A model generated the notes under the pieces. That model was given only the letters and a program-made list of their open reading frames with translations, did no database searches and was not told where the DNA came from. Positions 9,145 through 15,091 of a stretch of DNA of 36,633 nt are shown piece by piece. Position numbers and translations under genes: made by a program. Numbering within the stretch: position 1 is the first letter of the stretch; each line of letters starts with the position of its first letter. The stretch is from Treponema sp. (GTDB lineage: Bacteria > Spirochaetota > Spirochaetia > Treponematales > Treponemataceae), in assembly GCA_016290335.1 (NCBI GenBank), contig JAEETM010000035.1:1-36633 (forward strand), in the 5' to 3' direction.

Positions 9145-9173
9145 ATTATAAATCCTAAAAGGCTGATTTGCAA
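9145..9173 (-). promoter_or_regulatory. glgC promoter
   Basis: On the minus strand TTGCAA (9173-9168), 17 bases, TATAAT (9150-9145). The predicted start is near 9138, giving a leader of about 43 bases before the glgC ATG at 9095. Confidence 0.6.
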
Positions 9174-9188
9174 TGAATAAAAAATCAC

Positions 9189-9215
9189 TAAACTATCATT
9201 TTTGAATCCCGATAA
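9189..9215 (+). promoter_or_regulatory. Sigma-28 (FliA) flagellar promoter upstream of flgF
   Basis: TAAA (9189-9192), exactly 15 bases, then CCCGATAA (9208-9215). The sigma-28 consensus is TAAA-N15-GCCGATAA, so there is one mismatch. It ends 46 bases before the flgF start codon and points into the flagellar genes. Confidence 0.75.
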
Positions 9216-9261
9216 AGAAAGTAGATGTAAAAACTTTAACTTAGGGAGATATAGTGAAAAA

Positions 9262-10065
9262 ATGATTCGAGGTTGGTACACCGGGGCTTCCGGTATGAAT
9301 GCACAGCAGAACAGGCTTGATGCTATTTCCAACAATCTTGCCAACGTTGACACTGCCGGTTATAAACGTGACATTGCAGTAAGTAAATCATTTCCAGAGC
9401 TTTTAATCCGCCGAACTAATATGGACGGTGTGTATAAGCTTCAGAATGGAATGGGCAGTGCAGATGCGGCTCCAGTTATGGGCAAGCTTGGACTTGGCGT
9501 TGAGACAAACGAAAATTACACGGATTTCAGTCAGGGCTCTTTCAAAATCACAAACACAAATACAGATGCAGCTCTTGGTGGAAAAGGATTATATGTAATA
9601 GACACTCCAAACGGTGAGCGTTATACAAGAAATGGTAACTTTCTTATTGGAAAAGAGGGAATCCTTGAAACAAAAGATGGTTATCCTGTACTTGGAGAAA
9701 AGGGGTATATCCGCCTTACAACTGATAAAATTACAATAAATGAAGACGGAATAATCACTTATTCTGAGGACGGAACAGAAGTTGACCGCTTTAAGGTAGT
9801 TCGTTTTGACAATGAGCGTTATCTTAAAAAAATGGGAAACAGCTTTTATGCAACAAACGATATTGCAGGTCCGGCACATATTGCAGAAGGAAATGAACGA
9901 CCACGTTTTGTTCAGGGTTACACAGAAACTTCAAATGTAAACGTTGTAAACGAGATGGTTCAGATGATTGAAGTTAACCGTGCTTATGAAGCAAATCAAA
10001 AGACAGTGCAGTCGGAAGATTCAATGATGAGCACACTCTGGCAGAAGGTTGCGGTATTAAGTTAA
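9262..10065 (+). CDS. flgF: Flagellar basal-body proximal rod protein FlgF
   Basis: 267 residues of the FlgF/FlgG rod family, in the periplasm within the basal body. The N-terminal rod signature runs GMNAQQNRLDAISNNLANVD, and the C-terminal D0 helix ends in NEMVQMIEVNRAYEANQK. The start at 9262 is preferred over an in-frame ATG at 9202. The upstream one lies inside the sigma-28 promoter, whereas 9262 starts directly with the family's MIRGWYTGASGM. A GGGAG ribosome site lies 13 bases upstream, a slightly long gap. It is first in a flgF-flgG-flgJ set. Spirochaetes often label the pair flgG1 and flgG2; position and divergence favour flgF for this copy. Confidence 0.88.
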   Translation: MIRGWYTGASGMNAQQNRLDAISNNLANVDTAGYKRDIAVSKSFPELLIRRTNMDGVYKLQNGMGSADAAPVMGKLGLGVETNENYTDFSQGSFKITNTNTDAALGGKGLYVIDTPNGERYTRNGNFLIGKEGILETKDGYPVLGEKGYIRLTTDKITINEDGIITYSEDGTEVDRFKVVRFDNERYLKKMGNSFYATNDIAGPAHIAEGNERPRFVQGYTETSNVNVVNEMVQMIEVNRAYEANQKTVQSEDSMMSTLWQKVAVLS

Positions 10066-10070
10066 AAGAA

Positions 10071-10125
10071 GGAGGAAGAAGCTGAAAGATTGCTGCGCAC
10101 TGCTCGCAATCTTTCTTAACGCTTC
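10071..10125 (+). promoter_or_regulatory. Hairpin lying between the Shine-Dalgarno sequence and the flgG start codon
   Basis: GGAGG is at 10071-10075, but the flgG ATG is at 10137, far too distant for direct use. Between them GAAGC-T-GAAAGATTGC (10078-10093) can pair with GCAATCTTTC-TTAAC-GCTTC (10106-10125). With the hairpin folded out, SD and ATG are about 13 bases apart. No other SD precedes the ATG. The inner palindrome (AGATTGC...GCAATCT) resembles a common dispersed bacterial palindrome, which suggests insertion into the ribosome-binding spacer. Confidence 0.5.
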
Positions 10126-10136
10126 TACGATGTTAT

Positions 10137-10931
10137 ATGGTACGAAGTTTGTGGACAGCGGCTACCGGAATGAACGGTCAGCAGTCAAATATAGATGTTA
10201 TTTCAAACAATCTTTCAAACGTAAATACAACTGGTTATAAACAGCAGAGAGTTGAGTTTGAAGATTTAATTTATCAGAATGTAAAACTGGCAGGAACTCC
10301 AGCAACAGAAGATACAGTGACACCTGTTGGCATTCAGCAGGGTACTGGTGTTAAGATTGCAGCAACTCAGCGTGTTATGAATCAGGGTTCTTTGCAGAAT
10401 ACCGGTGTTGATACTGATGTTGCAATTGTTGGTGAAGGCTTTTTCCGTGTTGAAAAATATGACGGAAGTTATGCATACACCCGTGACGGTAGCTTTAAAA
10501 TTGATTCAAATGGTCAGCTTGTTACCTCAAACGGTTTGCGCGTTATGCCTGAAATTATTCTGCCAGATGGATATGATGTTTCAACTTTGAATATCACTCA
10601 GACTGGTAAGGTTAGCGTAAAGGTAAACGGACGTAACGACCCGGTAGAAGTTGGTCAGATTGAATTGTACCGCTTCCCGAATGCAGTTGGTCTTAAGGCT
10701 GATGGGGACAACCTTTTTAAGGTAACTTCTGCAAGTGGCCAAGCAATTGCCGGACGTCCTGGTTTTGAAGGCTTTGGTGATACACGTCATAAGTTTTTGG
10801 AAATGTCTAATGTGTCTGTTGTGAACGAAATGGTTCAGATGATTGTTGCACAGCGAGCCTACGAGTTTAATTCAAAGGCAGTACAGACTTCGGACAGTAT
10901 GCTTAGTACAGCTGTAAATCTTAAGAGATAG
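10137..10931 (+). CDS. flgG: Flagellar basal-body distal rod protein FlgG
   Basis: 264 residues, the usual FlgG length. It forms the distal rod that carries the periplasmic flagellar hook. It begins MVRSLWTAATGMNGQQ and continues VISNNLSNVNTTGYKQQ, the flagellar rod signature. A central beta region follows, and the protein ends with the D0 helix NEMVQMIVAQRAYEFNSKAVQ. The start is certain from homology even though the SD is displaced behind a hairpin. A palindromic repeat fills the gap to flgJ. It is transcribed with flgF, probably from the sigma-28 promoter at 9189. Confidence 0.95.
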   Translation: MVRSLWTAATGMNGQQSNIDVISNNLSNVNTTGYKQQRVEFEDLIYQNVKLAGTPATEDTVTPVGIQQGTGVKIAATQRVMNQGSLQNTGVDTDVAIVGEGFFRVEKYDGSYAYTRDGSFKIDSNGQLVTSNGLRVMPEIILPDGYDVSTLNITQTGKVSVKVNGRNDPVEVGQIELYRFPNAVGLKADGDNLFKVTSASGQAIAGRPGFEGFGDTRHKFLEMSNVSVVNEMVQMIVAQRAYEFNSKAVQTSDSMLSTAVNLKR

Positions 10932-10934
10932 TGA

Positions 10935-10969
10935 GTCATTTTCGGGCTTGACCCGAAAATCTGTATGAC
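10935..10969 (+). repeat. CTTGA-loop palindromic repeat, copy between flgG and flgJ
   Basis: ATTTTCGGG-CTTGA-CCCGAAAAT (10938-10960) is a perfect 9-base-pair stem with a five-base loop. An outer GTCAT/ATGAC pair (10935-10939 and 10965-10969) extends it. It begins 4 bases after the flgG stop. Confidence 0.8.
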
Positions 10970-10992
10970 ACTTTATTTGGGTGGGATAAAAT

Positions 10993-11505
10993 ATGAACGT
11001 TGGATTAGTTTCAAATACATTTAGCGGAATCACAAACGGTAAGGGCGCAGTTCAGTCTGCAAAGTTTACAAGCGATGGGGAAAAGTTTTCTGAGCTTATA
11101 AAAAGGCTGCAGGGTCAGGATGAAGGAAGGGGAACTTTAGCTTCTGACCAGATTGCAGAAGACGGCAGATTGAATGGCGAATATACTACTGGTTATTCTG
11201 GAACTTTTGTTTCTCAAGCTGATAAAGTGGCTGCTCCAAGTGGTGCGGCTGCGAATCAGGCTAATCCTCACGTAAAACCTACAACAATAGATAAAACCTC
11301 CAAGCTCTATGAAAAATCAATGGAGCTGGAGGGCTACTTTGTAAAGCAAATGCTTTCTGCAATGCGAAAAACTGTGATGAAGGCTTATGAAGGTGATTTT
11401 GCCACCCAGACTTACGAAGATATGCTTTTTGATGAATATTCAACAGCCATGACAAAAAATGCAGGCTTCGGTCTGGCAGATCAGATTTATCTGTCATTAG
11501 TATAA
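10993..11505 (+). CDS. flgJ: Rod-binding protein, FlgJ N-terminal domain only
   Basis: 170 residues. The C-terminal 70 (MELEGYFVKQMLSAMRKTV onward, then TYEDMLFDEYSTAMTK) are the FlgJ rod-binding or rod-capping domain. The muramidase domain fused to it in E. coli and Salmonella is absent, as usual in spirochaetes and several other groups. It should cap the growing rod during periplasmic assembly. The first 100 residues are low-complexity and probably flexible. The SD is weak (GGTGGG, 6 to 8 bases upstream). It follows flgG across a palindromic repeat. Confidence 0.85.
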   Translation: MNVGLVSNTFSGITNGKGAVQSAKFTSDGEKFSELIKRLQGQDEGRGTLASDQIAEDGRLNGEYTTGYSGTFVSQADKVAAPSGAAANQANPHVKPTTIDKTSKLYEKSMELEGYFVKQMLSAMRKTVMKAYEGDFATQTYEDMLFDEYSTAMTKNAGFGLADQIYLSLV

Positions 11506-11511
11506 TTAATA

Positions 11512-11530
11512 TGCTGAACTTGATTCAGCA
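11512..11530 (+). repeat. CTTGA-loop palindrome after flgJ
   Basis: TGCTGAA-CTTGA-TTCAGCA is a perfect 7-base-pair stem with the same CTTGA loop as the other copies but an unrelated stem. It lies 6 bases after the flgJ stop and 17 bases before the tRNA. It could also serve as a weak transcript end, but no T-run follows. Confidence 0.55.
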
Positions 11531-11547
11531 GTTAATACTTAATATTT

Positions 11548-11618
11548 GCGGATATAATACATCGGTAGTATGCGAGCTTCCCAAGCTTGAAAGGCGGGTT
11601 CGACTCCCGTTATCCGCT
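11548..11618 (+). tRNA. tRNA-Gly (anticodon CCC)
   Basis: The cloverleaf folds completely. The acceptor GCGGATA pairs with TATCCGC (11548-11554 with 11111-offset arm 11611-11617, that is 11611-11617). The D stem is ATAC/GTAT with GGTA in the loop. The anticodon stem CGAGC/GCTTG encloses TTCCCAA, with CCC at 11580-11582. The T stem GCGGG/CCCGT encloses TTCGACT. The discriminator is T, as usual for bacterial tRNA-Gly. The 3' CCA is not encoded. Confidence 0.93.
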
Positions 11619-11657
11619 TAACATACATTTTTTCTCCCGTATGTTTTACATCTACTT

Positions 11658-11692
11658 AAATCTCTGTTTGCGTTGCAAGCAGAGATTTTTTT
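11658..11692 (+). terminator. Rho-independent terminator after tRNA-Gly
   Basis: A 14-base-pair stem with one G-U pair (11658-11671 with 11675-11688) and a GTT loop, followed by a run of Ts through 11692. It ends 17 bases before the convergent radical SAM gene's stop codon. Confidence 0.85.
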
Positions 11693-11709
11693 CTTTTAAA
11701 TGCACTTAA

Positions 11710-12807
11710 TCAGCTGGCACTCTGAATTATTTTTTCAACTTCCATTCTTTTTTCGTAAAGAACACAACCGCCTTTGTGGTCATCTTTAAGGTAGTCGCCA
11801 TCCTGTAAAAGCCTGAATAATCTTGAATTAAGAGCCTGACGCAGGGAAGTGTCGCGAACATTTATATCAGAGTAGGGAGAAAAAGGACAAGGTTCAGCTC
11901 CCCCGTGGGAATTGATGTGGAAAAAGCCTCTACCTGCTGCAATGCAACCACCCGAGCTTTTTTCATCACCTGGGAAAGATACAAATACCAGGTCTTCATA
12001 ATCAACTCGGGAAGAGTCAATAAAAGCTTTAAGCTGGTCTCTTTCTTCATCACCTGGAGCAAGTTCTTCGCTTTCGCTTGTAACTGGAACAAACTCAACA
12101 TAAAGAACAAGCTTGCAGCCTTTTTTACGCAGGTCTTCTATAAAAGCTTTTGAAGTAACTTCTTTTATATTTTCTTTTGTGACGGTAATGGAAACTCCAA
12201 AAATAAGCTTTCTTTCCTGCAGGTCATTCATAGCAGTAATAAGCTTGTCATAGACTCCATTTCCACGGCGGCTGTCTGTTACTTCCTTGTTACCTTCTAT
12301 GCTGAGAACTGGGATAAGATTGCGGTGTTTTGTAAAAAGCTCCAGATAGGAATTGCCGATAAAAGTTCCGTTGGTGAAGATTGGAAAAAGGATATTTTTC
12401 ATCTGGCTTGCGTGGTCAATTACATCCTTTCTTAAAAGAGGTTCGCCACCCGCAAGCAGAATAAAGCTTACGCCTAAATCATCTGCTTCTTCAAAAATTG
12501 CCCGCCATTCTTTACCTGACAGCTGGTGTTGAGGTTCGCCGTCTACTGTAGCATGATTGCAGCGGGAGTAGCAGCCGGCACAATGGAGATTGCAGGAAGA
12601 GGTAATACTTGCAATTAAAAAAGGAGGAATGTGCTCTCCATTTTTTTCGGCCAGGGCCCGCTTTTGAGATGCTTTTTTTGAAGCTGCTGCAAACTTAAGC
12701 ATAAAAGCACTTTCTACCGGATTTGAAAAAGTGGCCTTTAGTGCATCTGCAACAACTCTTTCAACACCTTTTGTCATATATTCCTGAATGTTAAATTCTG
12801 TATGCAT
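11710..12807 (-). CDS. Radical SAM protein with SPASM-like C terminus, function unknown
   Basis: 365 residues. The radical SAM cluster motif is C72-NLH-C76-AG-C79, followed by the SAM-binding GGEP (120-123). The C-terminal part has further cysteines in GGCIAAGRG, EPCPFSP and GGCVLYEK, in the region where SPASM/twitch proteins hold an auxiliary Fe-S cluster. The first 60 residues form a helical extension typical of radical SAM enzymes annotated only generically. No precursor peptide or heme gene is adjacent. A flavodoxin gene ends 32 bases upstream on the same strand and could supply electrons for SAM cleavage; that link is inference. Catalysis by SAM cleavage is very likely, but the substrate is unknown. 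Confidence 0.85.
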   Translation of the reverse strand: MHTEFNIQEYMTKGVERVVADALKATFSNPVESAFMLKFAAASKKASQKRALAEKNGEHIPPFLIASITSSCNLHCAGCYSRCNHATVDGEPQHQLSGKEWRAIFEEADDLGVSFILLAGGEPLLRKDVIDHASQMKNILFPIFTNGTFIGNSYLELFTKHRNLIPVLSIEGNKEVTDSRRGNGVYDKLITAMNDLQERKLIFGVSITVTKENIKEVTSKAFIEDLRKKGCKLVLYVEFVPVTSESEELAPGDEERDQLKAFIDSSRVDYEDLVFVSFPGDEKSSGGCIAAGRGFFHINSHGGAEPCPFSPYSDINVRDTSLRQALNSRLFRLLQDGDYLKDDHKGGCVLYEKRMEVEKIIQSAS

Positions 12808-12839
12808 TTTCTTATCCCTGTTTTTTTAAATTTAGACTT

Positions 12840-13262
12840 CTAGCTTTCGAATTGCTTTTTAATTTTACTGGCAAACTCAGCGGCATCATTTAAATCCTTC
12901 TGGTCTGGCTTTCCTTTATGGATTCCCTTGAATTCTCCCTTGCAGTGAAATTCTTCTTCCAGCATTGGAATACCAACCTTATCGGCTTCGGCCTTAACCT
13001 TTTTGTAGGTAGAATTAAGCATTGCAGCTGAACCAAAATTTACAATTTTTCCAACCTTTTCCTTATCCAGAGAAGCAACAAATTTTCTTACCTCCGGATC
13101 GATTGTAAAGGCATAATAGGAATTTCCAAGAAATAGCAGATCTACCTTTTCGGTCACCGGTTCACTGATTGGTCGGGCAGTAACACCAAGTGCCGCAGCA
13201 ACAGCCTCTGCCAGCTTTTTTGTATTACCAGTTTTGGTATAGTATCTTACTGCATAAGTCAT
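12840..13262 (-). CDS. Flavodoxin-like protein
   Basis: 140 residues of the flavodoxin fold. The FMN phosphate loop is TKTGNTKKLAEAV (9-21), then LLFLGNSYYAF in the second flavin loop region and a conserved GSAAM turn. It should carry electrons using FMN in the cytosol. The ribosome site is good (GGAGG, 8 bases before the ATG). It lies just upstream of the radical SAM gene and downstream of the glutathione peroxidase terminator, so the two probably form a separate unit. I could not recognise its promoter in the short gap, so partial read-through from the peroxidase operon is possible. Confidence 0.85.
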   Translation of the reverse strand: MTYAVRYYTKTGNTKKLAEAVAAALGVTARPISEPVTEKVDLLFLGNSYYAFTIDPEVRKFVASLDKEKVGKIVNFGSAAMLNSTYKKVKAEADKVGIPMLEEEFHCKGEFKGIHKGKPDQKDLNDAAEFASKIKKQFES

Positions 13263-13283
13263 TTTAAAAATCCTCCATAAAAG

Positions 13284-13311
13284 AAAAATCGGCTTAAAAA
13301 AACTTAAGCCG
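13284..13311 (-). terminator. Terminator of the glutathione peroxidase operon
   Basis: On the minus strand CGGCTTAA pairs with TTAAGCCG (13311-13304 with 13297-13290), followed by ATTTTTCTTTT. It lies 17 bases after the stop of the second peroxidase gene. Confidence 0.65.
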
Positions 13312-13327
13312 TTTGAGTTAAAGTGGG

Positions 13328-13867
13328 CTACAAAAGAGCTTTGATGCAGTCTTCAATCTTCTGCATATCGGCAGTTGGTTCAAATCTTGCAACAACATTG
13401 CCCTGGCGGTCAATTACAAACTTTGTAAAGTTCCATTTAATGTCAGGCTTTTTTGCCCAGTCTGGATCTGACGCAGCAAACATTTTTTCAAGAAGGGGCT
13501 TAAACTGGTGCTCTTCAAAACCTTCAAAACCCTTTTGTGCTTTAAGATAAGTGTAAAGAGGGAGCTCATTTTCTCCGTTTACATCAGATTTTTTCATCTG
13601 AGGGAAGGTGGTGTTATAATGTACAGTACAGAACTCGTGGATTTCTTCATCAGAGCCTGGAGCCTGTGCGCCAAACTGATTGCAAGGAATATCAAGAATC
13701 TCCAAGCCCTTGTCGTGATAATTTTTGTAAAGCTTTTCTATAGGTTCATACTGAGGTGTAAAGCCGCAGCCTGTAGCTGTATTTACAACAAGAATAACCT
13801 TATCCTTGAACTTTGAAAGGCTGAGTTTTTCGCCCTTACCTGTAGTAACTTCGTAATCGTAAATCAT
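13328..13867 (-). CDS. Glutathione peroxidase family protein, copy 2 (cysteine type)
   Basis: 179 residues counted from the ATG at 13867, which has GGAGG 6 bases upstream. A longer in-frame start at 13930 would run into the preceding gene and adds nothing like the family. It reduces peroxides; bacterial cysteine-type enzymes mostly use thioredoxin rather than glutathione. The peroxidatic Cys34 sits in NTATGCGFTPQY. The catalytic Gln (CNQF) and Trp-Asn (WNFTKF) are present, and the FCTV cysteine is the likely resolving residue. Compared with copy 1 it carries an extra segment of about 20 residues (FEEHQFKPLLEKMF region) before WNFTKF. It starts one base after the stop of copy 1, so the two form one operon. 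Confidence 0.9.
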   Translation of the reverse strand: MIYDYEVTTGKGEKLSLSKFKDKVILVVNTATGCGFTPQYEPIEKLYKNYHDKGLEILDIPCNQFGAQAPGSDEEIHEFCTVHYNTTFPQMKKSDVNGENELPLYTYLKAQKGFEGFEEHQFKPLLEKMFAASDPDWAKKPDIKWNFTKFVIDRQGNVVARFEPTADMQKIEDCIKALL

Positions 13868-13868
13868 C

Positions 13869-14348
13869 TTATGCCTCCAGAGCCTTTCCAATATATTCAT
13901 CAATTTCTTCAGGAGTTTCTGCCGGTGCAAATCTCTTTAATACAGTTCCATCCTTTGCAACAAGAAACTTTGTAAAGTTCCATTTTACTCTTGGTCCAAT
14001 AGCTCCCTTCTGCTGATTTTTAAGATAATTATAAAGAGGTTCTTCATTCTTTCCATTTACATCAATTTTTGCAAACTGAGGGAAGGTAATGCCAAAGCGG
14101 CCGGTACAGAAGGTGTGTATTTCTTCGGCAGTTCCTGGTGCCTGGTTCATAAACTGATTGCAAGGAAAATCTAGAATCTCAAAACCCTTTTCTTTATATT
14201 TATCATAAAGATTCTGAAGACCTTTATACTGGGGTGTAAAACCGCAGCCTGTAGCAGTGTTTACAATCAAAAGAACCTTTCCGCTATAATCTTTCATGGA
14301 AACTTCTTTTCCGTCTCTTGCTTTTACTGAATAATCATAAATACCCAT
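13869..14348 (-). CDS. Glutathione peroxidase family protein, copy 1 (cysteine type)
   Basis: 159 residues, the compact bacterial form. The peroxidatic Cys35 sits in NTATGCGFTPQY; PCNQF and WNFTKF supply the Gln, Trp and Asn of the catalytic tetrad, and FCTG the probable resolving cysteine. It is the first gene of the tandem peroxidase pair, and both proteins start almost identically, pointing to local duplication. Upstream lies a promoter bracketed by two identical OhrR-like boxes, with an OhrR gene divergent beyond. The expected role is detoxifying organic hydroperoxides in an anaerobe exposed to oxygen. Confidence 0.92.
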   Translation of the reverse strand: MGIYDYSVKARDGKEVSMKDYSGKVLLIVNTATGCGFTPQYKGLQNLYDKYKEKGFEILDFPCNQFMNQAPGTAEEIHTFCTGRFGITFPQFAKIDVNGKNEEPLYNYLKNQQKGAIGPRVKWNFTKFLVAKDGTVLKRFAPAETPEEIDEYIGKALEA

Positions 14349-14382
14349 AGTTTTTTACCTCGCTTAATAAGTATTGTTTTAG

Positions 14383-14399
14383 ATTAAATTGTGTACAAT
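14383..14399. promoter_or_regulatory. OhrR-like operator, box 1
   Basis: ATTAAATTGTGTACAAT, identical over 17 bases to box 2, exactly 60 bases away. The near-palindromic ATTGTGTACAAT core and flanking ATTAA resemble the B. subtilis ohrA operator (AATTGTATACAATT type). It lies just downstream of the predicted transcription start of the peroxidase operon. Confidence 0.75.
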
Positions 14400-14414
14400 C
14401 AAACTCTATTAAGA

Positions 14415-14443
14415 AATATAATATAAAATATTGATTTTGTCAA
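14415..14443 (-). promoter_or_regulatory. Promoter of the glutathione peroxidase operon
   Basis: On the minus strand a perfect TTGACA (14443-14438), 17 bases, then TATATT (14420-14415). The -35 box touches operator box 2 and the start region reaches box 1, so a repressor bound at both would block it. Confidence 0.75.
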
Positions 14444-14459
14444 TTAAATTGTGTACAAT
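14431..14459 (+). promoter_or_regulatory. Candidate ohrR promoter overlapping operator box 2
   Basis: TTGATT (14431-14436), 17 bases, TACAAT (14454-14459). The -10 box lies inside operator box 2, which would give autorepression of ohrR. Confidence 0.45.
14443..14459. promoter_or_regulatory. OhrR-like operator, box 2
   Basis: Second exact copy of the 17-base box, overlapping both the peroxidase -35 and the candidate ohrR -10. Here the left flank extends the match to CAATTAAATTGTGTACAAT, close to the known OhrR operator pattern. Confidence 0.78.
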
Positions 14460-14537
14460 ATAAATAATTGTTTATTATTTTTTTGAAAATTGCTGCCCAA
14501 GAATAATTTAGGGTAGGATTATAAGGATTAAATTGAA

Positions 14538-15011
14538 ATGAAAGAAACAGAAACAGAAAAACCAGAATCTCAGGAATTATTTAATCCTCTGGCTCTTGAT
14601 AATCAGATTTGTTTTGGACTTTATGTCTGCTCCAAGGAAATAATAAGATTATATGCACCGATTCTGGAACCGCTGGGACTTACATATACTTCCTATATAA
14701 CGCTTCTTTCTCTCTGGGAAAAGGATAACGTAACAATAAAAGAATTGGGAACAAGACTTTTCCTTGATTCAGGAACCCTTACACCTCTGCTTAAAAAAAT
14801 GGAAGCTCAGGGACTTGTAACCAGAACAAGAAGCTCCAAGGATGAGCGCACGGTATTTATAAAGCTCACAGAAAAGGGAAGGGAACTACGCATAAAGTGT
14901 CTTGATGTTCCAAAGCAGATGATGTGCAATAATCTTATGGAGCTTGATGAAGCAGTGGAGCTTTTGCAGAGCCTTCATAAAATGATGAAAAAAATGGCCT
15001 GCCACAATTAG
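14538..15011 (+). CDS. ohrR: OhrR-type MarR family peroxide-sensing repressor
   Basis: 157 residues. The start of the fold, LDNQICFGLYVCSKE, matches OhrR with the single redox-sensing Cys25. The winged helix follows with TIKELGTRLFLDSGTLTPLLKKM and the wing RSSKDERTVFIKLTEKG, a pattern very close to B. subtilis OhrR. In that family organic hydroperoxides oxidise the cysteine and release the repressor from DNA. The gene is divergent from two glutathione peroxidases, with two identical operator boxes between, so they are the likely targets instead of the usual ohr gene. A second cysteine, Cys31, nearby could take part in disulfide sensing. The SD before the ATG is weak (AAGGA about 12 bases upstream). 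Confidence 0.9.
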   Translation: MKETETEKPESQELFNPLALDNQICFGLYVCSKEIIRLYAPILEPLGLTYTSYITLLSLWEKDNVTIKELGTRLFLDSGTLTPLLKKMEAQGLVTRTRSSKDERTVFIKLTEKGRELRIKCLDVPKQMMCNNLMELDEAVELLQSLHKMMKKMACHN

Positions 15012-15056
15012 TTTCTATAGAAATTAGTTCTGCCGCAATTACTTTCTGCTTTTCAA

Positions 15057-15085
15057 TTGAAATCATTTCTCCATATTATTATAAT
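15057..15085 (+). promoter_or_regulatory. murC promoter giving a predicted leaderless mRNA
   Basis: TTGAAA (15057-15062), 17 bases, TATAAT (15080-15085). The ATG at 15092 is 7 bases after the -10 box, where transcription should begin. No SD precedes it. This is the same geometry as the murG promoter. Confidence 0.65.
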
Positions 15086-15091
15086 TAATTT

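Noticed and set aside
11512..11530. Terminator of the flagellar genes
   Set aside because: The hairpin has only 7 base pairs and no T-run; the shared CTTGA loop fits the repeat family better.
14383..14459. Insertion-site direct repeats
   Set aside because: The two 17-base boxes are near-palindromic, sit on promoter elements between ohrR and its likely targets, and match the OhrR operator type.
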